From the NCBI GenBank assembly GCA_964567745.1, contig CAZMNY010000014.1, positions 96,427 to 160,426 on the forward strand: a stretch of DNA of 64,000 nt, given 5' to 3'. Below, in pieces: positions 55,005 to 63,761 of this stretch (positions are counted from its first letter, which is position 1; the number at the start of each line of letters is the position of its first letter). Origin of the DNA: CAZMNY01 sp964567745 (GTDB lineage: Bacteria > Planctomycetota > Planctomycetia > Pirellulales > Pirellulaceae). The notes beneath the pieces are model-generated. The model searched no databases and had not been told where the DNA came from. It saw only the letters and a list, made by a program, of their open reading frames with translations. The position numbers and the translations under genes were made by a program.

Positions 55005-55077
55005 CCTTCGACTGAATAATGGAGATCGTCCACAACTACTTTGCCCTTCACGCCCAGTCCGGTGACTTTTCGGTCGT
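54938..55077 (-). pseudogene. C-terminal remnant of an SGNH/sialate O-acetylesterase-like gene
   Basis: The frame reads VNDRKVTGLGVKGKVVVDDL, then HYSVEGYKILGKRFADAAGL and stops at 54938. The Asp-Leu-His-Tyr-Ser-x-Glu-Gly-Tyr block, containing the catalytic Asp-x-x-His, and the following helix are the hallmark end of SGNH-type carbohydrate esterases. Only about 45 residues remain, immediately after the sulfatase stop codon. The upstream part of the gene has been lost, perhaps by a deletion that joined the sulfatase gene to it. Confidence 0.6.
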
Positions 55078-56805
55078 TCACTTTTCCCGTTCTGCCTTCC
55101 TCTTTAGACGTGCTTTGCGACGCTGTTCGCGAGTCGTGGGGACGTCCGACTCCGTCTCCGGTTTGACTGGAGTGCCGCGAACCTCTTCAAATCCCTTTCT
55201 GATTGGACGAAGCGCCTTAATACGATTGAGATACGGCTGGATCTTCGCGACCGGCACAGAGTCGTCACCGGGAATGAATTCCCCAAACGGTCTCGCCTGG
55301 GATTCCAATTCTTTCGTCAGGATTTTCTTCAACATTTTCAACTGTTTGGAATGGTTCACGTTGCGGGCGAGGTTGTTTGCTTCCAGCGGATCCTTGGCGA
55401 GATGATAGAGCTGATCGGATTCCAGGTAATGGGGTCGCCTGCGCAGTTGATTCGAGAGGGTCTTGTCGTTACCGATGTAGGCGAGGGCGCGGGGCAGCCG
55501 TCGGAGATTGGCGGATTGGATGCGTTGGAAGTGTTCGGCGTCGTAGCGGATGGAGATATACTTCCAATCGCGTATCCGGACGGCGCGAGCATTTCCAAGT
55601 TCGAAAAAGAGGTGGTCGTGAACCGCTTTCGCCGGATCGGAAAGGATGGGGCGCAAACTCACGCCGTCCAGCCGATAGCCTCTCGGCTTCTTCACACCGG
55701 CAATGTCGAAGAAGGTCGGGACGAAGTCGGTCGTCTGGATGAGGCTGGAACTGACCGATCCCGGTTTGATCACTTTCGGCCAGCGCATGATGCAGGGAAC
55801 TGCAGTGCCATTGTGGTCATGGAGCGTCCATTTGCCTTCGGTGCCATGGTCGGACACGAAAACGAAGAGTGTATTGTCGGCAATCCCCAAGCGATCCAAC
55901 TGTTCCAGCATCGCTCCCACGGTAGCGTCCATCCACGTGAAACCAACCGTGTTGGCATTGAAGCCGGAGGCCTCCACTTTCCTTCGAATTTCATCACGTG
56001 AAGGAATGACTTTCGGAAGTTTGTCCATTTTGCCGGCGCCGGAATCCAGGGGGTGGTTCATCGATTCGCTCCACGCCTTGCCCCCACCGTGCATCAACGT
56101 GGTGGTGTAATGGAGATAGAAAGGCTTATCTTTGTTTCCCTCAATAAACTCGAGTGCCGCTTCGAGGGTCCATTCTCCGTTGTGGTGGCCGTAAGGGGCT
56201 TTAATGTTTCCCCAGTAGTTGTGCTTGGCCCAGGAGAAACCTTTGCCCTTCACCCATTTTCGGTACCACTGCTCATTGCGCTGCCAACCGGTGATGGTCT
56301 CCGGAGCATCAGGATCCGCATCCGTATCGGGATAATAAAGACCAAGGGCTTCAAAGTCTTCCCGCTTCTTCAATTTCTGTCCCACGTGGAGTTTGCCCAC
56401 CAGACCGGTCACGTAGCCGGCCTCGCGCAAAACGTTGCCGATGTTCATGTTGTCTTCTTCAAGGCCGATGTTGAATCCCGGGTCACCTTGGCGGTTGCGC
56501 GGATGCTCGGCCAGGTAGGGTTTGAAGTACGAATTGCCTGGGAAGCGGCCGGTCAGAAGCGAGTAGCGGGACGGAGTGCAGACCGTCGATGGAACATGCG
56601 CGTTGTCGAATCGCAACCCTTCGCGGGCCAGGCGATCGATGTGAGGAGTGAGCACTTTCCCGCCATAACAGGCGAGCTCTTCCTTCACTTGATCGTCAGT
56701 GACAAAGACAATGATGTTGGGACGATATTCTGGACCGGCATGCGCTACGGAAACGACAATTGTGGACGCTGCTACCAGAAGCGGAGATACGACTATTCTC
56801 TTCAT
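55078..56805 (-). CDS. exported sulfatase, Cys-type
   Basis: A 575-residue protein with signal peptide (VVSPLLVAASTIVVSVAHAG). Alkaline-phosphatase-superfamily sulfatase features are in order: metal-binding NIIVFVTDDQVKEELACYGG, the formylglycine motif CTPSRYSLLTGR with Cys as the residue to be modified, GLVGKLHVGQKLK, and FVFVSDHGTEGKWTLHDHNG with the second metal Asp-His. It should remove sulfate esters from polysaccharides, a typical planctomycete task, after activation by a formylglycine-generating enzyme not in this window. The C-terminus is Arg/Lys-rich (REQRRKARLKRKAEREK). Confidence 0.9.
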   Translation of the reverse strand: MKRIVVSPLLVAASTIVVSVAHAGPEYRPNIIVFVTDDQVKEELACYGGKVLTPHIDRLAREGLRFDNAHVPSTVCTPSRYSLLTGRFPGNSYFKPYLAEHPRNRQGDPGFNIGLEEDNMNIGNVLREAGYVTGLVGKLHVGQKLKKREDFEALGLYYPDTDADPDAPETITGWQRNEQWYRKWVKGKGFSWAKHNYWGNIKAPYGHHNGEWTLEAALEFIEGNKDKPFYLHYTTTLMHGGGKAWSESMNHPLDSGAGKMDKLPKVIPSRDEIRRKVEASGFNANTVGFTWMDATVGAMLEQLDRLGIADNTLFVFVSDHGTEGKWTLHDHNGTAVPCIMRWPKVIKPGSVSSSLIQTTDFVPTFFDIAGVKKPRGYRLDGVSLRPILSDPAKAVHDHLFFELGNARAVRIRDWKYISIRYDAEHFQRIQSANLRRLPRALAYIGNDKTLSNQLRRRPHYLESDQLYHLAKDPLEANNLARNVNHSKQLKMLKKILTKELESQARPFGEFIPGDDSVPVAKIQPYLNRIKALRPIRKGFEEVRGTPVKPETESDVPTTREQRRKARLKRKAEREK

Positions 56806-56850
56806 GATAATGGTTTTCGATTTTCATTGGCTCTTTGCGATGTCACTGAA

Positions 56851-56970
56851 CTAATTCTCTGTTTCGTCAAGTCGACGAATGGCTAGATTGCGGAGTTCCT
56901 GATAGACCAATGGGAGCAGCAGATCCGCGGCCTTTTCATCACCGCACTCGACAGCGAACAGAATTCTCAT
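56851..56970 (-). pseudogene. N-terminal remnant of an ECF sigma factor
   Basis: A 39-residue frame from the ATG at 56970 reads ILFAVECGDEKAADLLLPLV then YQELRNLAIRRLDETEN and stops. The Leu-Leu-Pro-Leu-Val-Tyr-x-Glu-Leu-Arg block is the conserved start of planctomycete ECF sigma factors (region 2). No continuation is visible downstream. Confidence 0.55.
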
Positions 56971-57208
56971 AAAGTCGATTATCGCTGCATCATATTGTGG
57001 CAATATGCTTCTCTCAAGAATACCATCGTTGAAAGTACTAGGAAGTCAGTAATTACGCGAAAGTGGCAATGGGATTTGAACTCAACAACCCGATGTCTCG
57101 CAAGAAGTTCCGGCAGGTGGCTCTGGATAGGTGCTGGATTCTCGCATCCGTTTGAACCAGCGCGGTTGGGGTATGATGGACGTTGAAACCACTGGCGATA
57201 AACGAGAC

Positions 57209-57247
57209 ACAGCTCGCCGCAAATTAATGCGGCGAGCTGTTTTTATT
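57209..57247 (+). terminator. intrinsic terminator without an obvious gene
   Basis: Perfect 12-bp stem ACAGCTCGCCGC/GCGGCGAGCTGT with loop AAATTAAT, followed by TTTTTATT. No convincing coding sequence lies just upstream on the plus strand, so it may end a small RNA or a short unrecognised gene. Confidence 0.75.
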
Positions 57248-57533
57248 CTCAGTCGGGGCAACCAGACACGGTTAGAACTTTTTGGCTCGCAATTCGACAA
57301 CTGGCCAGCCGTGATTATGGAGTCAATGTTCGACGCCGCGTGACTTCTAACCGAGCTGCCGAGACCGAAAACCGCCCCGAGGCGGTCTCCATCCGAACGA
57401 CGGGCTCGTCGGGCCAGATGCCTTTCGTATCAAGAAGTTTCGTGGATCGCCGAAAATCGACTTTTATCCGTGGAACCCCATTTCGGCTATTCCAGAGACC
57501 AAATGCGAAGATAAGAAGCCTCGCCCGGATGGC

Positions 57534-57701
57534 ATGGAACGGGCTCGATATTACCAGTCGCTTCTCGCCTCCGGCGAGGTTGAAACGAGAGCCGAATTGG
57601 CTCGCTTTCTCGGTGTGAGCAGGGCAAGAGTCACGCAAGTGCTCAACAGGCTCGAGCCGATTTCTGAATTTGAGCATCCGGAAGATTGCAAACCCGCATG
57701 A
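57534..57701 (+). CDS. small helix-turn-helix protein
   Basis: From the ATG at 57534 a 55-residue frame encodes MERARYYQSLLASGEVETRA and ELARFLGVSRARVTQVLNRL, a clear helix-turn-helix of the kind found in small regulators and transposon-associated proteins. The frame is open for another 60 codons upstream (FRGSPKIDFYPWNPISAIPE) without an ATG, so this may be the end of a larger protein or a truncated gene. It precedes the ECF sigma operon by 120 bases on the same strand. Confidence 0.45.
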   Translation: MERARYYQSLLASGEVETRAELARFLGVSRARVTQVLNRLEPISEFEHPEDCKPA

Positions 57702-57821
57702 CACATGCCAACTAGCGCCGAGTCTCCTTGGAGAGACTACAAGAAAAATTCAGAACGGTTGTGACAATCTCCGGATTCGACCCTACTATCGAAAACGACT
57801 CAATCTTCGGAAGATGGCCGA

Positions 57822-58382
57822 ATGCAGCAGGCAACGATTGAAAACATACTAGGTGGAGACCTCGACGCGTACGAAGCGGTGATCCGGCAATACCAGGGCA
57901 TGCTGCTGGGGTACGCGGCTAATCGGTTGCCTGATATCGATGTCGCGCAGGAAGTCGTTCAGCTGACGTTCATTCGGGCGTATGAGCAGTTGAACGCGTA
58001 CCAGCCGGAACGTGATTTCGGTATCTGGCTGTGTGTAATCTGCAAGCACTTCATCCTGACCGAGCTGGAACGCCAGCGGCGGGAATCGCGGAATCTGGAG
58101 AAGTTCAGCCAAACCCTGCGACTGCGTGTCGGCGAGGAGATGGTCAGCGCTGCGGACGACGGTCAGCGTGACTCTCTCTCGGCATTGCGAGAATGTCTCA
58201 AGAATCTGCAGACGCAAGCAGCCTCGGTCGTGCGGCTCCGCTACGAAGAGCGAAAGTCGTGTCGGAGTATTGCCGAGTCGCTTGATCGGACTGTGACGTG
58301 GGTCACCAGCACGCTGAGCCGATCCCGCAAGGTTCTTCGCGCGTGCATCGAGAGTCGTCTCGGTGAAGAGCTAACAACATGA
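57822..58382 (+). CDS. ECF sigma factor, planctomycete/verrucomicrobial type
   Basis: A 186-residue sigma-70 family protein. Region 2 spans about residues 10-75 (AYEAVIRQYQGMLLGYAANR, DVAQEVVQLTFIRAYEQLN), and region 4 about 115-175 (SVVRLRYEERKSCRSIAESL, TWVTSTLSRSRKVLRACIES). This pattern belongs to the ECF group expanded in planctomycetes. It is translationally coupled to the FecR-domain gene by an ATGA overlap at 58379-58382, so the partner is a likely membrane anti-sigma factor. The operon continues with DUF1552 and DUF1592 proteins, whose transcription it may control. Confidence 0.9.
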   Translation: MQQATIENILGGDLDAYEAVIRQYQGMLLGYAANRLPDIDVAQEVVQLTFIRAYEQLNAYQPERDFGIWLCVICKHFILTELERQRRESRNLEKFSQTLRLRVGEEMVSAADDGQRDSLSALRECLKNLQTQAASVVRLRYEERKSCRSIAESLDRTVTWVTSTLSRSRKVLRACIESRLGEELTT

Positions 58383-59776
58383 ACGAATCTCAGCTGCAAG
58401 GACTACTCGAAGACTTTCAGGACGACGCACTGAGCGAGGCCGACTGCCGCGAACTCATGGAGTGGTTCGAGGAGGACGATTCACGCGTGACGGCATTTGC
58501 CGGTGAACTGCGAGTCGGCAACACGTTGGCAGCACTGCATGTGATGGAGTCCGGTCGCCTTCCATTGGCTGTAAAAGACAGCTTGAGGCAAGCCGATTCT
58601 GAGATCGACATCTCGCAGAACGTGCGGCAGCAGATTGAAAATCGTTCTCAGGATTCATCTGCTGATGTCGAGCCATCGAATCTGTCGCTCCGTAAGTGGG
58701 TGCCGTGGTGGATCGCAACGGCCGCTGTGGCGGCGGTAATTGCGTTGTGTGTCTTTCTGCCGATACAACTCGACACCAATCACGGCGAAGTCATCGCAAC
58801 GGTTCAAAATGCTCGCAAGGTACAAGAGGTTACAGCGGGCGACCAACTGCGATCCGGACAGGTTTTGAAGCTTGTCGACGGGCGAGTCAAAATCAACTTT
58901 CAGTCCGGCGCCAGACTTGCGATTCAGGCACCGGCGGAATTGAAGCTGCTGGGGCCAAATTCGGCGCAGCTTCAGCACGGCGTGGCGACGGTGCGGGTTC
59001 CTGGTGAGATCAAAGGATTCGTCCTGGTTACTCCGCACCAGCGAGTGACAGACCTGGGAACATCGTTCGGCGTCGATGTGGACACCACGGGCGACACGGC
59101 GATCTCCGTGTTCGAGGGCGAGATCGAACTGGAAGACCGCCGGCGAATTGTTGGCGGACAGTCGATCGCGCTCACGGCTACTGAAAAATCGCCCCGCGAG
59201 ATCCCTTACGCCATCAGCCAGTTCCTGGACACGTGGCGGGTTTCCTTCGGAGTCGAGCAGCTCATCGGCGATGTCCGTGTCGCATCACCCGACGAGCGAC
59301 ATTCACCGGGACTGGCCCGAGACAGCGATTCGCTGCTGCTGTTTCCCGAACGCGAAAATGCGCTCCTGGAGCACGGTTACGTGGTCGATGGAATGGAACC
59401 AGGTACCTACCGGCGTCCCTTCCGGAATCACACCGTGAAGCTGACGAAAGACGTTCAAGTCGACAGCTTCATATTGCAATACAATCCGGGCCACGATGAC
59501 GGTGTGTCTAGGAATCAGAAGTTTCAGGGCGAACTGCATTTTGATCGCCCGATCGTCGCCCTGATCCTGCAAAAAGATCTGTTGGATTCTTCCGACGCCC
59601 AGCTGGCTCTTCCTGAAACCGACTTTCGCAATATCTTTCGCCGGGGAATCAACGACGCCGATGTGGTCACGTTAAGTCCCGATCGCCGTGTGCTTCACGT
59701 TGCTTTGAATGTCAAGAATGGCGTGGACCAGATCCGCGTACTCGTTGCTACTGATAACAACTTAGAAACTCAGTGA
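58379..59776 (+). CDS. FecR-domain anti-sigma-type membrane protein
   Basis: A 465-residue protein. The N-terminal cytoplasmic part (QGLLEDFQDDALSEADCREL) probably contacts the sigma factor. One membrane helix follows near residues 106-128 (WWIATAAVAAVIALCVFLPI). The periplasmic FecR domain is recognisable: GEVIATVQNARKVQEVTAGD, LRSGQVLKLVDGRVKINFQS, and TDLGTSFGVDVDTTGDTAIS then VFEGEIELED. The C-terminal 180 residues are an additional beta-rich domain seen with FecR in planctomycetes. It starts within the stop of the sigma gene, and the next gene follows 10 bases after its stop. Confidence 0.85.
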   Translation: MNESQLQGLLEDFQDDALSEADCRELMEWFEEDDSRVTAFAGELRVGNTLAALHVMESGRLPLAVKDSLRQADSEIDISQNVRQQIENRSQDSSADVEPSNLSLRKWVPWWIATAAVAAVIALCVFLPIQLDTNHGEVIATVQNARKVQEVTAGDQLRSGQVLKLVDGRVKINFQSGARLAIQAPAELKLLGPNSAQLQHGVATVRVPGEIKGFVLVTPHQRVTDLGTSFGVDVDTTGDTAISVFEGEIELEDRRRIVGGQSIALTATEKSPREIPYAISQFLDTWRVSFGVEQLIGDVRVASPDERHSPGLARDSDSLLLFPERENALLEHGYVVDGMEPGTYRRPFRNHTVKLTKDVQVDSFILQYNPGHDDGVSRNQKFQGELHFDRPIVALILQKDLLDSSDAQLALPETDFRNIFRRGINDADVVTLSPDRRVLHVALNVKNGVDQIRVLVATDNNLETQ

Positions 59777-59786
59777 GTCATTGATA

Positions 59787-61034
59787 ATGAATAAACGGAT
59801 ACACCTGAACCGCCGCCAATTTCTGCACGGCACCGGCATCGCTCTGTCGCTCCCGGCCTTCGAGAGCTTTGCGTCCGGCACTTCAACCGCCGAGAACTCG
59901 CCGCGGCGATTAGTCTGCGTCGGCAATCACCTGGGCTTTTATCCTGGCAATTTCTTTCCACATGCAGCCGGGAAGGACTATGTCCCGACGTCGACACTCA
60001 AGCCGCTCGTTGGACATTGCAACGATCTGACGGTGTTCTCGCATCTGGATCACGAACTCAATGGCGGGCATAAGGCGGTTCATGGCTTTCTGACCAGTAT
60101 CAAGAAAGAAGAAGCGGCTGGTTTTCCTCAAAAGAATATCTCACTCGACCAGGCTGCTGCCGAGCATGTCGGCAGCTCCACGCGTTTCCCTTCGATCAAC
60201 ACTGGGATCGAAGGAGGTACCGATATGTGTTGGACCCGTGCCGGTATTCATGTGCCGCCTATTAACAATCCCGCCAAGCTGTTCCGAGGTCTCTTCGTTA
60301 ATTCGCGTCAAGGCGAACGCCAAGTGGAACGCACGCGTCTGAAGCATCGGGCCAGTGTACTCGACGCTCTCCGTGAGTCCGCAGGAGCCTTGAACCGCAC
60401 TCTCAACGCATTTGACCGCGACAAGCTGGATCAGTACCTGACATCGATCCGGGATGTTGAGCGGCGGTTGCAGATGTCGAGGGAGTGGCTCGATCGTCGC
60501 AAGCCAGAGTCGCCGATTGATGAAGTGCTCGACGAGGAGCGACAACATATCGACGAAGTGGCTCTACTTTATGATTTGATGTCTCTGGCTTTGCAGACGG
60601 ATTCCACACGCGTCGCGACGCTGGAAACCGGGCTGGGGTTTCGTACAGCCGAGCTGCATTTAGGCAGTTACCATGGCCTTTCTCATCACAGTAAGTCAGA
60701 AGATCGCATCGGTCAGCTTCAAATCGTGGAAGCCTTTCTGACCACGAAGCTCAGCAACTTCATCACCCGGTTGAAGGAAGCACAGATTTTCGACGACACG
60801 CTGATCGTATTCGGTAGCGGTATGAGCGACGGTTCGATCCACAGCAACCGAAACCTTCCCGTGCTGCTGGCCGGGGGCGGGCTCAAGCATCGGGGACATG
60901 TTGTCTGCCCCGCCGAGCAACACAAACGAGTTCCACTGTCAAATCTATGGCTCTCCGTTTTGCATTGGTTTGGCTCCGACGCGGATCGGTTCGGCAGAAG
61001 TACGGGAACGTTCTCCCCAATGGAAATCGGATAG
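59787..61034 (+). CDS. DUF1552 protein with Tat-like signal
   Basis: About 415 residues from the ATG at 59787; a TTG two codons upstream is the alternative. The N-terminus (LNRRQFLHGTGIALSLPAFE) has the Arg-Arg and hydrophobic pattern of a Tat signal, suggesting export in folded form. The body matches DUF1552: LVCVGNHLGFYPGNFFPHAA, FSHLDHELNGGHKAVHGFLT, MCWTRAGIHVPPINNPAKLF and VFGSGMSDGSIHSNRNLPVL. DUF1552 genes pair with DUF1592-type cytochrome proteins in planctomycetes and verrucomicrobia, as here; the biochemical role is unknown. Confidence 0.88.
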   Translation: MNKRIHLNRRQFLHGTGIALSLPAFESFASGTSTAENSPRRLVCVGNHLGFYPGNFFPHAAGKDYVPTSTLKPLVGHCNDLTVFSHLDHELNGGHKAVHGFLTSIKKEEAAGFPQKNISLDQAAAEHVGSSTRFPSINTGIEGGTDMCWTRAGIHVPPINNPAKLFRGLFVNSRQGERQVERTRLKHRASVLDALRESAGALNRTLNAFDRDKLDQYLTSIRDVERRLQMSREWLDRRKPESPIDEVLDEERQHIDEVALLYDLMSLALQTDSTRVATLETGLGFRTAELHLGSYHGLSHHSKSEDRIGQLQIVEAFLTTKLSNFITRLKEAQIFDDTLIVFGSGMSDGSIHSNRNLPVLLAGGGLKHRGHVVCPAEQHKRVPLSNLWLSVLHWFGSDADRFGRSTGTFSPMEIG

Positions 61035-61042
61035 GGCGAGTC

Positions 61043-63505
61043 ATGAAAACCATCATCCAAACTGGAGCATTACTCCTGATCGCGGTCAACTCGGTCGCCG
61101 AAGCCAACGAACCAACTTCTGCGTTCCTCAAGAAAAACTGCATCCGATGTCACGGCAGCCAGAAACATAAAGCTGATCGTCGATTTGACACACTTCCTGA
61201 GCAGATCAGGAGCCTCGACGAACTGGAGCGATACCAGGAAATCGTCGACCAGCTCAATCTTGAGAATATGCCACCGGAAGGCGAGCCGCAGCCGACAGCA
61301 GAAGAGCGTGCCAAGGTCATCTCGCGCCTGACTCGACAGATCACTGTCGCACACGGCGAACTAAATTCTTCGGGCGGGCACAGTGTTCTCCGGCGACTCA
61401 ACTCTTGGGAGTATCGCCAGACGATTGGCGATCTGTTGGGACTCAATGTTGAGGAGTGGAATCCAGCCGAAGACTTTCCGCCGGAGGTCAAAGTCGACGG
61501 ATTCGACAACAACGGAGAAGGTTTGGTCACCTCCGGCATGCTGCTGGACCACTACTTTGCCGCCGCGGAAGAAGCGATCCGCCGGGCCACGCAGTTTGGA
61601 GAACGCCCGGCATCCACGAAGTATGCTCAACAGTCACCGTTCTACTTCGCTGGCAAGGACTACACCGATTTGCCGAAGCTCTTCAAAGTCGATCGCTTTC
61701 GATTTGTTCCCGATACACCATACACCGATTTGTACGGACGCCACTATCGCGGCGGACACATCGGATTTCTGCCACTGGTTCGCCAGGGCGGCGTCGCACA
61801 CAGCGGCATCTACACCATTCGTGTGCGAGCCGCAGCCGTGGGCCGGGTTCATGACTATGGCAAAGCTCTGGGTGACTTTCGAAACGGCGATCCGCTGGTG
61901 ATGGAAATCGCCGCAGTGGATCGCCGAGGCAGCGTCGAGAGCACTGGAAACGTCTCAAGGATGACATCACTGAAACGCATCGAATTGACGAACGAAGAAC
62001 CACAATGGTTCGAATGGAACGTCTACATGGAAGCGGGTTACGAGCCGGAAGTCCGCTTTCGCAATGGACCGCTGGCGGCCAAGCGAATGGTCCGACTTCT
62101 GACGACTCAGGCCGCCGACAAACCCGAGTTCAAACCCTTCGTCGGCATGAAAGGCGGCACTGAGAAAGGGCACGGAGTACTCAAAGCTTACAAGGGACCA
62201 CGTCTGCGGATCTGGGAGATTCAACTCGAAGGCCCACACATTGATACCTGGCCGACCGCCGGTCATCGCGCGTTGTATGGGAACCTGACACGCGACGAAT
62301 TGAATGCCACGACAATTGCTCAGAGACTTGAAGAATTCGCCGAAAAGGCATTTCGACGTCCGCCAGTTGAAGGAGAGCTGAAACCGATCCAGCAACTCGT
62401 GGCCGGCAAACTCAACGAAGGCGTTAAGCAATTGCATGCCCTCCAGCTTGGCTGCCAGGCAATTCTCTGTTCTCCGGGATTCCTGTATCTAAACCTCGAT
62501 GAAGGAGAGCTGAGCGAAGTCGCGCTGGCGTCGAGGTTGTCGTATTTCCTTTGGTCATCGCCTCCCGATGAAACGCTTCTAAAGCTGGCAGTCGACGGGA
62601 AATTGCGGTCTGAGTTATCAGCACAAGTGAGACGAATGCTGGCTGATCCCCGGTCGGATCGATTTGTTAAACACTTTGTGCGTCGTTGGCTGGACCTGGA
62701 CAACATCGGCACGATGCCTCCATCAGCAGACTTTGTTGTGTACTACCGCGACAACCTTGAAACCGCGATGCGTGCAGAAACGGAAACGTTTTTCCGTCAT
62801 GTGCTTTACAAAAATCTGTCACCGCGCGAGTTTCTGGATGCTGACTACTCGTTTCTTAATCGCGAACTCGCTTTGCACTACGGCATCAAAGGCGTCGAAG
62901 GCAACAAGCTGCGCCGTGTTTCACTCAAGGGCAGTAAACGAGGAGGTCTTCTCGGCCAGGGAGCGTTCCTTACCGCCTCAGCCAACGGAGTCGACACGTC
63001 GCCAGTCGTGCGTGGCATCTACGTATTGGAGAAGATGCTCGGCTACACACCACCGCCCCCTCCACCCGACGTTCCCGCAATCGAACCCGACATCCGCGGC
63101 GCGGTCACGATCCGAGAGCAACTCGAAAAGCACCGGGAAGTCGCAACCTGCGCGGAGTGCCATCGCAAGATCGATCCGTTCGGCTTCTCGCTGGAAAACT
63201 TCGACGCTATCGGAGGCTGGCGGGACAAATATGAGGAGAAGACTCCGATCGATTCCGCCGGAAAGCTCCCGGGCGGAGATTCGTTTCGGACGGTTACGGA
63301 ATTCCGAAGACTCCTTGTGGATCGACACGACCAGTTCAAACGCTGCCTGACCCAAAAACTGATGTCCTACGCTCTGGGGCGAGAGCTGGAAGTGGGCGAC
63401 CGGCCCGGGATCGGTGAGATTCTCACCGAGCTTCGCGCGACAAACGGCGGCCTGCGTGATCTGATTCGATTGATCGTACTCAGCGAGTCGTTCCAGAATA
63501 ATTGA
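61043..63505 (+). CDS. DUF1592-type multidomain cytochrome c protein
   Basis: About 820 residues. ATG at 61043 follows AGGG and begins a signal peptide (MKTIIQTGALLLIAVNSVAE). A haem-binding CIRCH at 33-37 opens the PSCyt-like region. Then come the DUF1587 block (LRRLNSWEYRQTIGDLLGLN), DUF1592 (LASRLSYFLWSSPPDETLL), DUF1588 (GGLLGQGAFLTASANGVDTS) and the final DUF1585 with QKLMSYALGRELEVGD. A second CAECH at about 703-707 lies between the last two. It is exported, probably a c-type cytochrome enzyme acting with the DUF1552 partner, perhaps on polymers or organosulfur compounds; the activity is unknown. It ends the ECF operon. Confidence 0.88.
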   Translation: MKTIIQTGALLLIAVNSVAEANEPTSAFLKKNCIRCHGSQKHKADRRFDTLPEQIRSLDELERYQEIVDQLNLENMPPEGEPQPTAEERAKVISRLTRQITVAHGELNSSGGHSVLRRLNSWEYRQTIGDLLGLNVEEWNPAEDFPPEVKVDGFDNNGEGLVTSGMLLDHYFAAAEEAIRRATQFGERPASTKYAQQSPFYFAGKDYTDLPKLFKVDRFRFVPDTPYTDLYGRHYRGGHIGFLPLVRQGGVAHSGIYTIRVRAAAVGRVHDYGKALGDFRNGDPLVMEIAAVDRRGSVESTGNVSRMTSLKRIELTNEEPQWFEWNVYMEAGYEPEVRFRNGPLAAKRMVRLLTTQAADKPEFKPFVGMKGGTEKGHGVLKAYKGPRLRIWEIQLEGPHIDTWPTAGHRALYGNLTRDELNATTIAQRLEEFAEKAFRRPPVEGELKPIQQLVAGKLNEGVKQLHALQLGCQAILCSPGFLYLNLDEGELSEVALASRLSYFLWSSPPDETLLKLAVDGKLRSELSAQVRRMLADPRSDRFVKHFVRRWLDLDNIGTMPPSADFVVYYRDNLETAMRAETETFFRHVLYKNLSPREFLDADYSFLNRELALHYGIKGVEGNKLRRVSLKGSKRGGLLGQGAFLTASANGVDTSPVVRGIYVLEKMLGYTPPPPPPDVPAIEPDIRGAVTIREQLEKHREVATCAECHRKIDPFGFSLENFDAIGGWRDKYEEKTPIDSAGKLPGGDSFRTVTEFRRLLVDRHDQFKRCLTQKLMSYALGRELEVGDRPGIGEILTELRATNGGLRDLIRLIVLSESFQNN

Positions 63506-63761
63506 GCAGAGGGCAACATCTATGACGATGGCCTCTTTGCTTCACCTTGCTGAATGCACCGTTACGTCGAAACTGGTGGATGTCATCCGCAATCGGACGA
63601 GGCTCCTGGTAACTCAGCATATGTGCATAATCTTCCAATCAACATTCCGCGGGTTTGTCGCCGCGTTTTTGGTGGCCGGTTTTGGTTCGTGTAGGGTCAA
63701 AAAACTCCGCCGCTTGATTTCACGTCTCGCCACCGGAAACTGATCGATTTTGGCGCCGAAC

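Noticed and set aside
63522..63743. 73-residue plus-strand frame after the DUF1592 gene
   Set aside because: No ribosome site or domain; composition is uneven and it lies in the flank of a broken integrase.
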